Positions 11,146 through 21,526 of a DNA stretch of 64,000 nt are shown piece by piece (the first letter of the stretch is position 1; every line of letters begins with the position of its first letter). The stretch is taken from assembly GCA_958450365.1 (NCBI GenBank), contig CAUEEP010000741.1, positions 1,682,001-1,746,000 on the forward strand, written 5' to 3'. The DNA is from Mesorhabditis belari (taxonomy: Eukaryota; Nematoda; Chromadorea; Rhabditida; Rhabditidae). A model generated the notes under the pieces. It had not been told where the DNA came from and made no database searches. It saw only the letters and a program-made list of their open reading frames with translations. The translations under genes and the position numbers were made by a program.

Positions 11146-14100
11146 TCATTGTGTTGTGGGTTCCCGAGTGACAACGATGTTGACTGAAGTGATCGAGTTT
11201 CGATGATTTTTGACGGGACAAGGATTTTGTGAGTTTTTTCTCTGTGACGCCATCAAAATCGGCAAAACGGCCCGGATATTTGGATTTGATTGGGTCACTT
11301 CTGATACTGAACCCCGAAATCGCAAAAGTCTCTTCGCACTCTGTCGGAATTCGGGTCGAAGACAGAAAAAGACGAAAAAGTAGAGACACGATTGAATACC
11401 GTACAATGAGTAGGCGATACCTGAAAAGTGATTACTCAAAAAAAACATCATTAAATTTAAGTGGCTATTACCGTAAATACTGTAATAGTACCCCACCACC
11501 ATAACATCATCATCAAACATCAAATTTAAGTGGCTTTTATTGCTCTTTTTGTTTTGATTAATGACTGACTAATATGAGGCTTTTTTTCGAAAGAATTGGA
11601 ACCAAAGTTCGACTGAGTCTTTCTCTTTCGAAAAATTAAAATATTCGACAGCTAGTTTTCTCATCTAGTTTAACATGAGTTCTAGTACCTTACAGCTTTC
11701 ATCTCAGCTTCTAGTACCTTACAGCTTTCATCTCAGCTTCTAGTACCTTACAGCTTTCATCTCAGCTTCTAGTACCTTACAGCTTTCATCTCAGCTTACA
11801 GTTCTAGTATCTTTTACCTTAAAACTAGCTGCATCAACAAAGTATTTTTATTTTTCGTTAGAGAAATCTTAGAGGAAGTTAGAGAAATCAAATCAAATCT
11901 CAGAGGTTAATAAAACCCTTTTGCTTAAGATCATTTGAATCGAATATTAGAATCTCATAAATTTTGGGGGTTTTTTTTTAAACCAAAAAGGAGCAAGAAA
12001 AAAAAGGGCAAAAAAAAAAACAGAGGAAGAAAGGGGGGGGGGGGGAGGGGGGGGGGGGGGGGGTTTAAAAAAAAAAAAAAAAAAAGAAGAAAAGAAGGGG
12101 AGGGAAAGAAAAAAAAGAAAAAAAAGAATAATTAATTAAAAAAAAAAATAAAAAAAAAAAAAAAGCAAAAAAAAAAACAAAAAAAAGACAATCAAAGATC
12201 AATAAAAACCTTTTTTTTCAGAAAATCTATAAATCATCATTTATAGAAAATGATTGACAAGATCAATATAAAAATTTGGCTACTAATTAGATGTGCTCTA
12301 ACTTTTTGTTTTGATATCAAATTGTTTATGTGAAAGGAACGAGTCAAACGAACTTCTCGTCAATCCCCAAACGGACAGTCAATCGGACAGTCAACCGGAA
12401 TCCTTGTCTTTTTGACTAGTTTCGTTTAGGAACCCATAAAATCCACAAAACAAAAGCTTTTTCGGAATCTCTCAAAAGCCATTTTGTAGAGCAATGATAG
12501 ACATGATTCTTGTCAATCCCAAACGGAGAGGCAATCGAATCCTTGTCCTTTTGACTGATTGCATTTAGGAACCCATAAAATCAACAAAACAAAAGCTTTT
12601 TCGGATCTCTCAAAAGCCATTTTGTAGAGCAATGATAGATTTTTTTGATTATTCAAAAAGATTATATAACGCTTTTATGCGTTCCAGAAAAACTCTTGAT
12701 GTTTGAAACCAAAAAAAAAAAAAAAAGGAGAGTAAGAAAAAAAAAAGGGAAAAAGGGGAAAAAAAAAAAGGGGGGGGGGGGGGGGGGGGGAAAGGGGGGG
12801 GGTCCAAAGGGCGCCGTTCCATACTCTTGAACCGAATAGTTAAACTCGAGTTTGGGGTCTCTAAAAGAATCATCTTCTCTATCTTTTCTATCTTTTTCTG
12901 TATTTAGACGTTTTTAGAGTTAATTACTATAAAAGTAGTGCTTTTTGAGCTTCATTATTGTACGAGGTTATCTTGGCTAACAAAAATAGGCACATTTTTG
13001 ACAAATTTCATTTTTTCGACATCAGCAATCACGTTTAAAGCCTTGTGAAACAAAAAAAAGTTTTAAATTTTTACACAACTCACGAAACTATTGGAAAAAT
13101 GTCCGTAGCTTTTAAGAAACTAAACAAAAAAGGCTGTGAGCTCTTTTGGTTTCTGAGAAAATCATCTTTTTGTAGAGCGCAACACTAAAATATGCCGTAA
13201 TGCTGTAAATCCATTCATCTGATAACAAAAGGGAATGAGAATATACATACAGAATGAGCTTCTATCAAAGAATGAGCTTCTATCAAAGAATGAGCTTCTA
13301 TCAAAGAATGAGCTCCTATTCAAAATGATTCGTTGCTTTATGCATTTATTCAACCCTTCATTGCATAGAGTTACCTTGAAACAAATCCGAGAACTTGATC
13401 GGTCCCCATTTATTCTCAATCAACACTGCGTTCGGTATGGCGACAAAGAGCAGCGATAGGGTGCTTATCGCGATCATCGTTTTCAATTGTCGAGTCTCGG
13501 TTTTCGTGCATGTCTAAGTAAAAGATTTGGGGAAATTAAACATACCGGATTTTCTTTAATAGTAGTGCACTGCTGCCTAAGCTTTGCCTAAATTCCTCGA
13601 AATCTCGAGAACCGTTTATCAGAACCTATCGATGTGGGGTCGGAAAATGTAGCTGACGATGAGATCTAGTGGGGGATTAGAGGGTTGAGCTTCTGGGAAA
13701 GCTTGGGAACTGTAGAATAGTCGTCAACTCGACTCAACGCGGGGCACTATTAGGGACCAATCATTGCCAATATTAGGAGCCAATCATTCCCAATATTAGG
13801 AGCCAATCACTGCCAATATTAGGGGCCAATCATTGCCAATCTTAGAGGCCAATCGTTGCCAATATTAGAGGCCAATCATTGCCAATATTAAGGGCCAATC
13901 ATTGCCAATATTAGGGGCCAATCATTGCCAGCAATAATAATGGCAACTCCACATTTTCAATCAACTTTAAACGACTCACTCTTTTACTCGGTATCGTGAA
14001 GTTCACATAAATGCATATCGTGAAAGCCACCAAGTATAATGTCACCGATAAAGTGTTCTGTGTTAGCCCGTAAATCGGATTGATTCTAAATAGGCTATTC

Positions 14101-15967
14101 GGGAAGCTAAGCTGAGCTAAGCTGAGCTAAGCTGAGCTGAGCTAGGCTGAGCTAAGCTAAGCTGAAAAACTTTTCAACAAACACACTCTCTTGCTTTGAC
14201 AAGAACAATTTCTTATTTCCCCCCACTCACCCGCTCGTTGTCCCACATTGTCGATCGGCGTTTGTTTGAACGTTAAAGAGAACATTCAAAATGGCGGCAA
14301 TAAGCATCGACTAAATTATCGTTGTTTTCTCTATTTTCTCTAAAAAAAAACTCTAAAAATAGTACCAGCGGGAAAAGAATTCCGACAGAAACCATTATTT
14401 TTCTGTGATTGCTTTTCCAAACCCGAAATTTTGCCATAAATGTCACCGCAAAAAAGCGCTCGAGTGAGACGACAAGAGTCATTGAAGCGGGATAGGTTTC
14501 TGGAAATGAGAGAGAGAAAGTACAGTGTTTGATTCTTTAGATTCAATCTTAAAGATTCGAAATTTTATGCCAGATAAATGCCAGTAAATGCCAGATAGAT
14601 CTTTCTAGAGTCATTGCAATTGTTTAAGTAATAAAGTGTCTGTCTGCCAAAGCTGTGTCTGTCTGTCTGCTTGTCTGTCTGTCTGTCTATCTGTCCTGCC
14701 TATCTATCTGTCTGTCTATCTGTCTATCTGTCTATCTGTCTATCTGTCCATCTGTCTGTCTGTCTATCTGTCTGTCCATCTGTCTGTCTGTCCATCTGTC
14801 TGTCTATCTATCTGTCTATCTATCTGTCTATCTATCTGTCTATCTATCTGTCAGATCTAAGCATTTCACTTTCTCATACCTCCAATAATCATAATGATCA
14901 ACCATGGCGTTGTGAAAAGACATTGTCGTGAAGTCATCGGCTCATGAAAATGGCCCGATCCGAGAACGATATAGCGACAAATGCCCGTAACCGTAAAGTT
15001 TAAACCATTTATCTGGAAGTCTCAATTTTGATGAGTAGAACTTAACGAGCTAAGACAATTGCTTCAAAGCTTATTTCATCGTTGGCATTTGATCAAATCT
15101 TGGCTTTGCCTAGCACGCAATTTTGACTCACAACCGCCATGATCATGTCGACTGGCTAAGAGCCTTGTATCTTGCTAGGGAATCGCTAACTTAAATAGCT
15201 ATCGCTAACTCAGCCTCTTTAAATCACCCTAGCTTATCTGATAGAGTTTTAAAAGCTGATTCCAAATCTGATTCTAGTTTCACTAACGGAGCCGTCTATC
15301 GCGAGTTATTTGGTAAAGAAGTTTAAGCCGCATTTTCAGAGCTAATATAAGCCTTCTTGCTTCCCATCAAACGTGGCGATGCGGTGGTTTAGTGGATAGT
15401 TTGGGCGCGAGATTTTTGATTCTAGTTCAGACTAACGGAGCCCTGTATCACGAGTTATTTGGGAGAGAAGTTTAGGTCATATTTAGCCAATATAGGCCCT
15501 CTTGCTTCTCGTCAAATGTAGCGATTCGTTTTCTTTTCAAATGTAGCGTTTTTATTAATCGTTTTCTATAAAGACATTGCTTTTAAGCATCTTATTGCAC
15601 AATAGAGATTTCATAAAATAACTTCTGTAAAGAATTCGACCAATCTCCAGATTACTTGTGCGTTTAAAAGTCCCGTATCACTTCATATTTTTAAACGATG
15701 ACTTCATAAAGTCATAAAGGAGCTTTAAAGGAGCTTTAAAGGCCCCTTCACTTTGACTTCACTTTGAATACTTAAAAATGGTTTTTAGTGTCTTAACTAA
15801 AAAAGCAAAAAAAGATTTGAACAAGGTTTATTAAAGACCCCACGTGGGCACACTATTCACTACACCACCGCATCGCTACATTTGACGGAAAGCAAGAGGG
15901 CAGCAAGCAGCAATATAGCTAAATACGACCTAAACTTCTTTGCCAAATAACTCGCGGACGTTTTTTT

Positions 15968-16002
<35 letters not shown>

Positions 16003-16233
16003 CTAAAAACCCAAAAATTTTTTTTTTTTTTTTTTTTAAATTTAAAAAAAAAAAAAAAATATCTTTGTTTAATTTAATTAAATATAAAAAAAAATATATT
16101 TTTTTTTTTAATTATTTTTTTAAAAATAAAAAAATAATTTTTTGTTTTTTTTTTTTTTTTTTTATTTAATAATTTTTAATATATTATAATAAATAATATA
16201 AAAAAAAAAAAAAAAATATATTAAAAAAAAAAT

Positions 16234-16265
<32 letters not shown>

Positions 16266-17606
16266 TTTTAATATTATAAATTTAATTTTTTTAAATTTTT
16301 TTAATAATATAAAATATATTAAATTTTTATTTATAAATAAATATAAATAAAAAAAAAAAAAAAAATAAATTAAAATTATATAATTATTAAAATTTATTTT
16401 TAATTTTAAAAAATTTTAAATTTAAAAAATTTATAAAAATATAAAAAAATAAAAAAAAAAAAAAAAAAAAAAATAAAATTTTATAAAAAAATTAATATAT
16501 TTTTTTTTTTTTTATATATTTAAAAAAATTTTAATAAAAAAAAAAATATTTTAAATATAATTTATTTTAATTTATTTTTTATTTATTTAAATTTATATTA
16601 AAAATAAAAAAAAAAAAATTTTTTTATAATAAAAAAAATAATTTAAATTAATTATAATTTTTTTTTTTATTTTTTAAATTTTTTTTTTTTTTTTTTTTTT
16701 ATTTTAATTAATTAATTTAATTTTTTAATTTAAAATAAAAATATTTTTTAATTTATATTAAAAAAATTTTTATTAAATTAATTTTAAAAAAAATAAAAAA
16801 AAAAATTAAAAATAAAAAAATATATAAAAATTTATTAAAAAAAAAATAATAGACGGCTCCATTAGTAAAACTCAAATCAGATTTGGAATCACCGTTCAAA
16901 ACTCTATCAGATAAGCTAGGGGTGATTTAAAGAGGCTGACTTAAGTTGGCGCTATTCTCTAGTTAGTCGGGAGGTCAAGGATTCGATTCTCGCTAGATTA
17001 TTGATTCATTTTTTCTGATTTATATGGTTATTTTCTTTCTTTTTTAGAGCTTAGTGGTTGTGCTGAATCTATTAAATTCAAGAATATTATTCAAAAATAC
17101 ATTTAATCGTGTGAATACATGTAGAGTCGGCAAAAAATGTCTTTCACCATTGTTGTATTCTGTTGTTTACTATGGCATAGACGACATTTAATGCCTTCTC
17201 CGTTTTGTACTTTTAGTAACTCGACCTTACTAAAAGTTACTAAAAGTACAAACGGAGAAGGCATTAAATGTCGTCTATACCATAGTAAACAACAGAATAC
17301 AACATTGGTGCAAGACTTTTTTTGCCGACTATATTTTTAAATACAATTCTTGAATGACTATTAGCAAATGTTAAAGCAGACTTTCTCGACTTTACTTAAA
17401 CCTTTTAATTCTTAAAAACAAGAGCATACTCTTGTTTTAATAAAACCCACAAATTCAGCGATGCATAAGAATTGATATATGGTGAAACGAGATCGATCAC
17501 GGTGAGCAAAAAAGGTTGCGATTGAAATCGCATTGAAGAGGAGAACAAAGAAGCCGATCACTGAGTAGGTGACGAAACGAATCGATAGCTGCTCGTCTTG
17601 ATTCAT
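11146..17606 (-). CDS. Rhodopsin-type seven-transmembrane receptor (neuropeptide-receptor-like), complete
   Basis: Seven exons join with matching phases at every junction: 17606-17451, 15012-14880, 14499-14366, 14310-14231, 14085-13980, 13513-13375 and 11420-11146, giving 340 residues and a stop. Seen: TM1 ([18 protein letters not shown]), TM2 after the first junction, a Cys opening TM3 ([13 protein letters not shown]), an E-R-F in place of D-R-Y followed by FAV, TM4, extracellular loop 2 with a Cys (ADRQCGTTS), TM5, a basic third loop, TM6 ([19 protein letters not shown]), and TM7 followed by LRPEFR and a basic tail. The two cysteines allow the usual loop disulphide. The TM7 NPxxY motif is changed (YGIQSCLY). 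Family: class A, closest in feel to nematode FMRFamide/neuropeptide receptors; ligand unknown. Inferred plasma-membrane G-protein signalling. Introns 1 and 6 are 1.9-2.4 kb and carry low-complexity DNA; intron 3 is 55 nt. Confidence 0.92.
11672..11806. repeat. 29-bp tandem repeat
   Basis: About 4.5 copies of a 29-bp unit containing CTAGTACCTTACAGC, in the last intron of the receptor gene. Confidence 0.9.
11960..12180. repeat. Purine homopolymer block (poly-G/poly-A)
   Basis: Runs of G and A almost exclusively, with pyrimidines scarce. Not a clean microsatellite; it resembles a low-quality consensus. See findings. Confidence 0.8.
12344..12640 (+). repeat. Two direct copies of a ~140-bp segment
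   Basis: Copies at about 12344-12508 and 12508-12640 share CTTTTTCGGA..CTCTCAAAAGCC and TTTTGTAGAGCAATGATAGA, inside the last receptor intron. Confidence 0.75.
12706..12806. repeat. Second purine homopolymer block
   Basis: Poly-A and poly-G runs like those at 11960-12180, in the same intron. Confidence 0.8.
13250..13320. repeat. 18-bp tandem repeat GAGCTTCTATCAAAGAAT
   Basis: Three to four copies, about 60 nt inside the last receptor intron. Confidence 0.85.
13541..13757. mobile_element. MITE family A copy, in a receptor intron
   Basis: About 215 bp with degraded ends (TTTAATAGTAGTGCAC and GGGGCACTATTAG) and an internal core shared with the copies at 35988, 36210, 40424, 42738 and 55178. 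It overlaps the 5' edge (on this strand) of the receptor's sixth exon at 13513-13375 only in its flank; the element itself lies in intron 5. Confidence 0.75.
13745..13932. repeat. 23-bp tandem repeat
   Basis: About eight copies of a 23-bp unit containing CCAATCATTGCCAATATTAG, in intron 5 of the receptor, abutting the MITE A copy. Confidence 0.9.
14101..14165. repeat. 10-bp repeat GCTGAGCTAA
   Basis: Short imperfect array in a receptor intron of about 145 nt. Confidence 0.8.
14636..14852. repeat. TGTC/TATC microsatellite
   Basis: Mixed CTGT and CTAT tetranucleotides in the receptor intron between exons 2 and 3. Spurious ORFs run through it in three frames. Confidence 0.95.
15200..15960. mobile_element. 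tRNA-headed SINE-like copies in inverted arrangement
   Basis: A unit containing a tRNA A-box-like GCGATGCGGTGGTTTAGTGG and a body (GAGTTATTTGG..GAAGTTTA..CCCTCTTGCTT) appears at about 15304-15410 and 15434-15530 on plus, and at about 15840-15957 on minus. A further segment (15214-15300) is inverted at 16852-16945. This fits clustered copies of a tRNA-derived SINE, though no oligo-A tail or target duplication could be fixed. Confidence 0.5.
15961..16850. repeat. A/T-only block, about 890 bp
   Basis: Long homopolymers of T and A with almost no G or C, at the centre of a large inverted repeat inside receptor intron 1. Probably a poorly resolved hairpin or poly-A region; no biological call. Confidence 0.75.
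17122..17333. mobile_element. Near-perfect palindromic MITE, ~210 bp
   Basis: Arms of about 95 nt (17131-17222 against 17226-17320) are almost perfect reverse complements; the ends read AGTCGGCAAAAAA in inverted orientation next to TA. Transcribed, it would form a long hairpin. It lies in receptor intron 1. Confidence 0.85.
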
Positions 17607-17928
17607 AAATTCTAATTCTAATTCTAAAATTCAAGGAAATTTGATTTGCTCACATAAGAAAGTCAAAAAAAAGGTTGTGCAAGATAGCCAAAAAAGCCAA
17701 AATTCAATTTAGATTCAAATTGTGCTCTTAAATTGTCTGTAGAATGAAATTTCTTAGACTCAGACAAGGTAGCAATTTTGAAACAGCAAAAATCAATTGC
17801 AATCGTTCTTTTTAATGGTTTTATGTTTCAAGGGCTTTTCAAGTGTCGTGCTTAAATTTTAGTACACGGATAGAGTGCAGAAGTACAGAAAAAAAACTTC
17901 AAAACTATCCAGAAGTACAGCAAAAAAT

Positions 17929-18606
17929 TTCTCTTCTAAAGTTCTCTTCTAAATTCTTCTATTCTCCTCTAAATTCTTCTATTCTCCTCTAAATTCTTCT
18001 ATTCTCTTCTAAATTCTTCTATTCTCTTCTAAATTCTTCTATTCTATTCTAAATTCTTCTATTCTCTTCTAAATTCTTCTATTCTCTTCTAAAGTCTTCT
18101 ATTCTCTTCTAAAGTCTTCTATTCTCTTCTAAATTCTTCTATTCTCTTCTAAAGTCTTCTATTCTCTTCTAAAGTCTTCTATTCTCTTCTAAATTCTTCT
18201 ATTCTCTTCTAAATTCTTCTATTCTCTTCTAAATTCTTCTATTCTCCTCTAAATTCTTCTATTCTCTTCTAAAGTCTTCTATTCTCCTCTAAATTCTTCT
18301 ATTCTCCTCTAAATTCTTCTATTCTCCTCTAAATTCTTCTATTCTCCTCTAAATTCTTCTATTCTCCTCTAAATTCTTCTATTCTCCTCTAAATTCTTCT
18401 ATTCTCCTCTAAATTCTTCTATTCTCCTCTAAATTCTTCTATTCTCCTCTAAATTCTTCTATTCTCCTCTAAATTCTTCTATTCTCCTCTAAATTCTTCT
18501 ATTCTCTTCTAAAGTCTTCTATTCTCCTCTAAATTCTTCTATTCTCCTCTAAATTCTTCTATTCTCCTCTAAATTCTTCTATTCTCCTCTAAATTCTTCT
18601 ATTCTC
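17929..18606. repeat. 20-bp minisatellite (TTCTATTCTCCTCTAAATTC)
   Basis: About 34 copies with two main positional variants (CTTCT/CCTCT and AAATT/AAAGT). CCTCT units dominate the 3' half, suggesting block-wise spreading. It lies upstream of the receptor start. Confidence 0.97.
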
Positions 18607-19147
18607 TTTTAAACTTCAAAACAAAGCTATTTTTAAAACTCTGAAACCAAAGACTATGTTAAATCACTTGCAAAACCCTTCATATCGGAAAAAAAATGAA
18701 ATGTTTTTGTTGGAAATGAAATATTTCGAAAAGTCGTTTCGCTCACCTCCGCAAAATTCGATTCGCGGACCGCCCTAATTTCCCTACAGAAGACTTTCAA
18801 TTTCATTTTTTTTCCGCATTCAATTTTTGCTTTTTCCTTTGTCATTTCTAAGGCTTATAGTTTGTTGCTTTTTCTTGGAAATACAGAAAACGAGAAACAT
18901 TGGAGAGTTTGATACAGGTTTAAAGTGAAGTTTGAGACATGGTTTAAACAGAGCAATCAAAGACAGAGCAATCAAAGTTCAAAGTCTTTCTGTTCTTCCT
19001 TAAAAGTTCTTTCAAAATGACAAAAAAGCTAAAAGCTACCTTTTGTCTTTTACTAAAAATGACAAGCTAAGCTACAAGTTAAATTGAGTTAAAAGTTAAA
19101 ATAACAAGTTAAGCATATTGAATTTATTAGTCAACAAAGGTGTTGAA
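18607..19147. other. Intergenic between receptor and Thr-rich gene B
   Basis: One minus-strand frame (ATG at 18845, beginning MTKEKAKIECGKK) reaches a GTGAGC donor near 18746, but its phase cannot join the receptor's first exon and no partner was found. An AATAAA for gene B lies at 19128-19123. Confidence 0.35.
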
Positions 19148-20307
19148 TCATCCTTTTCCCCGTGGCGTCTCGAATAGAGTATTTGGATCGGGTTTCAGCT
19201 TGTCGATGTCATCAGGGCTCAACTAAAAACAGTTATATGTGTCGTAGCCGATTATGAATTTCAGCCGATTATGGGGAGTGGGACAAATGCGACCTTTTTT
19301 TGCGCACCCGGACATTTGCGCACCTTTTTTTGCGCACCTTGCCCATTAGCGCACCTTTTTTGGCGTTTTACAAAAGCTCTAAAAAGCTAATATTAACCAA
19401 TTTCTATTTCAAATGTTGTTTTTCTAGGTTCTAGGTAATTTTAGGGCGTAGAATCGAAATTTTGACATATCAGAGCTTGTGGAAACAAACGGACGCAGTT
19501 ATACAAAGAGAAAAATCGACAATTTTCTGTAATTTGATCTAGCCGTTTTGTCTGTTTTGTCAATGACTCTGCGTTGAATGAGATCAAATACTTGATGGTT
19601 GGACGCTCCTAGTCCCACTCATTCATAATCGGCTACGGTGGTCCCGTCGATTTTTAATGAAACGTTTTAGCGCTGGCAATTTTTAACCTAGACTCACAAA
19701 TTTGGTGCCAATCGATGCAGAATTTAATTAGGTATAAAATGATTTAATATTGCCCTCATACATTAAAGGGTTGCTCTAATAGAAAGATTTGCCAAAAAAT
19801 TTCATTCATAATCGGCTACGACATATAATCTCTTATCTCTGTATCTACTCTTCTTTTCTTAACCTCACCTCTTGGTCTTCATATTGGTAGTCAATGGAGC
19901 CGGTCCCTGCTGTTGTAGTGGTCGTCGTGGTTGTAGTTGTTGTTGTAGTTGTTGTTGTCGTTGTTGTTGTAGTTGTTGTTGTAGTTGTTGTTGTCGTTGT
20001 TGTTGTAGTTGTTGTTGTCGTTGTTGTTGTAGTTGTTGTAGTTGTTGTAGTTGTTGTAGTTGTTGTAGTTGTTGTAGTTGTTGTTGTCATCGTTGTTGTC
20101 GTTGTAGTTGTTGTAGTTGTTGTTGTCATCGTTGTTGTCGTTGTCGTTGTTGTCGTTGTTGTCGTTGTTGTTGTTGTTGTTGTTGTTGTTGTCGTTGTCG
20201 TTGTTGTTGTTGTCATCGTTGTTGTCGTTGTAGTCGTTGTTGTTGTGGTTGTTGTCGTGGTCGTGATTGCAGTTGTAGTCGTTGTCGTAGTTGAAGTTGT
20301 TGCCTCT
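19148..20307 (-). CDS. Threonine-rich mucin-like protein B, last two exons
   Basis: Exon 20307-19869 starts after a TATTTTAG acceptor, encodes about 115 near-continuous Thr codons with scattered Met, Ser and Ala, then AGTGSIDYQYEDQE, and ends at a GTGAGG donor. Exon 19222-19148 (phase 0) encodes LSPDDIDKLKPDPNTLFE and TPRGKG, then TGA. AATAAA follows 20 nt past the stop. The QYED block matches one in gene A (VEFQYEDMEV), so the two are probably tandem paralogues. Poly-Thr tracts are typical O-glycosylation substrates of secreted mucin-like proteins; function unknown. The 5' exons were not found; a MITE occupies 20768-21287. The Thr tract is written with ACA/ACG/ACT codons, so the same DNA is an ACN microsatellite. 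Confidence 0.7.
19242..19820. mobile_element. Composite MITE in an intron of gene B
   Basis: Outer ends CGTAGCCGATTATGAAT (19242) and ATTCATAATCGGCTACG (19622-19638 and again 19803-19820) are inverted repeats. Inside lies one arm of the GTGGGACAAATGCGACC family also found at 25771 and 46343. Probably one element inserted in another. Confidence 0.6.
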
Positions 20308-20767
20308 CTAAAATATCAACATCTGACAAATCCTAGTCAAAACAAGCGGTTTATTATGTTGCTCAATCTTGTGACCGTTAGTAAAAACTTTATGTTGTTG
20401 TGCAACACATTAGCCTGGCAACTAGTAAAATTCATGCCTTCATGCCGTGTGAAAATTCATGCTCAGCTACCATTCAGTTTTTCTAAAAAATTGCGCTTTA
20501 TTAAACCGAAGTCAAAAGAGTAAATTCAGATTTTATTCAGATTTATTCAGATTTAATTACCATGACATTCAACCAATCACTAAATGTATAATAAACTGAG
20601 AAAAGATTAAAAAAAACGTCACACAAGGTGTAAAAAGCTATCCTATAATCGCCTCCTATAAAAAACATCCTATAAAAACCATCCTATAATCTATCTAACA
20701 CTTTAAAATAACATAAATCAGTAAACAAAGAAAGTGGAGCGCAACATTTAGAAAAAAATGACACGTA
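20308..20767. other. Upstream region of gene B, no exon identified
   Basis: It should contain intron or further exons of gene B, but I see no signal-peptide exon. Short direct repeats (CCTATAA) near 20640-20690. Confidence 0.3.
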
Positions 20768-21287
20768 TTGGGTTGGGGACTATGACTCGGCGCCAAACTT
20801 TAAAGGGACTTTTTGCACACATAAAGCCTTCTTTAAATATACCTTTGGTTTCATCAAAAGGATCCACTATTTCTCTACAAAATGACTTTTGAGAGATTCC
20901 ACAAAGCTTTTCTTTCGTGGAGTTTATGGACTCCCAAACACAGCTAGTCAAAATGGCAAAGAGCCCGACTCATCATTTGAACAGTTTCTTTCACATAAAC
21001 CTTCTTTGGTGTTTATATAAAAAAGATAGAGCACATTCAATTACTTAAGTTGCCAAATTTGCAGGAAGATCCCACCAATGGTTTTTTCTAGATGACAGTT
21101 TGTAGTTTTTGTGAAAAAATGGCTTTTTCTTGAGCGGAGGCGCTGTTTGAATTTTCTTTTAAATGTCATTTTGTAGAGAATTAGTTAACCATTCTACTCA
21201 TATCAAACGCATATTATTTGACAAAGTCGAATAGAAGTTTTAGACATTTTTTTGATTTTCGGCGCCGAGTCATAGTCCCCAACCCAA
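20768..21287. mobile_element. TA-flanked MITE, ~520 bp
   Basis: Terminal inverted repeats of about 27 bp beginning TTGGGTTGGGGACTATGA, flanked by TA on both sides (20766-20767 and 21288-21289), as for Tc1/mariner-mobilised MITEs. No transposase frame. Confidence 0.85.
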
Positions 21288-21526
21288 TATTAGTAATTTT
21301 TTGGAAGAATTGAAAGGTACCTGAGTTCCACATGAATACATGAATTTCCTCGGAATGAAAAAAACGGCATAAAGCATGAAGCAAAAAGCACGAAGCACAA
21401 AGCACGAATTTTACTAGTTTACTAGTTGCTCATTAGTCTCTCAAGTTTTACCTAACTCTGTGAACAACACAAGGCAAACATTCGGTGCTTTTTTTGCAAC
21501 ACTTTATCAACATTTATTCCCGAACA

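Noticed and set aside
18747..18845. Candidate first exon (MTKEKAKIECGKK...)
   Set aside because: Good donor but no phase-compatible acceptor; basic, low-complexity composition.
19872..20523. Plus-strand poly-Cys and poly-Val ORFs
   Set aside because: Antisense frames of the threonine-coding ACN repeat on minus.
20748..20951. 67-residue minus ORF
   Set aside because: It lies within the terminal part of a TA-flanked MITE.
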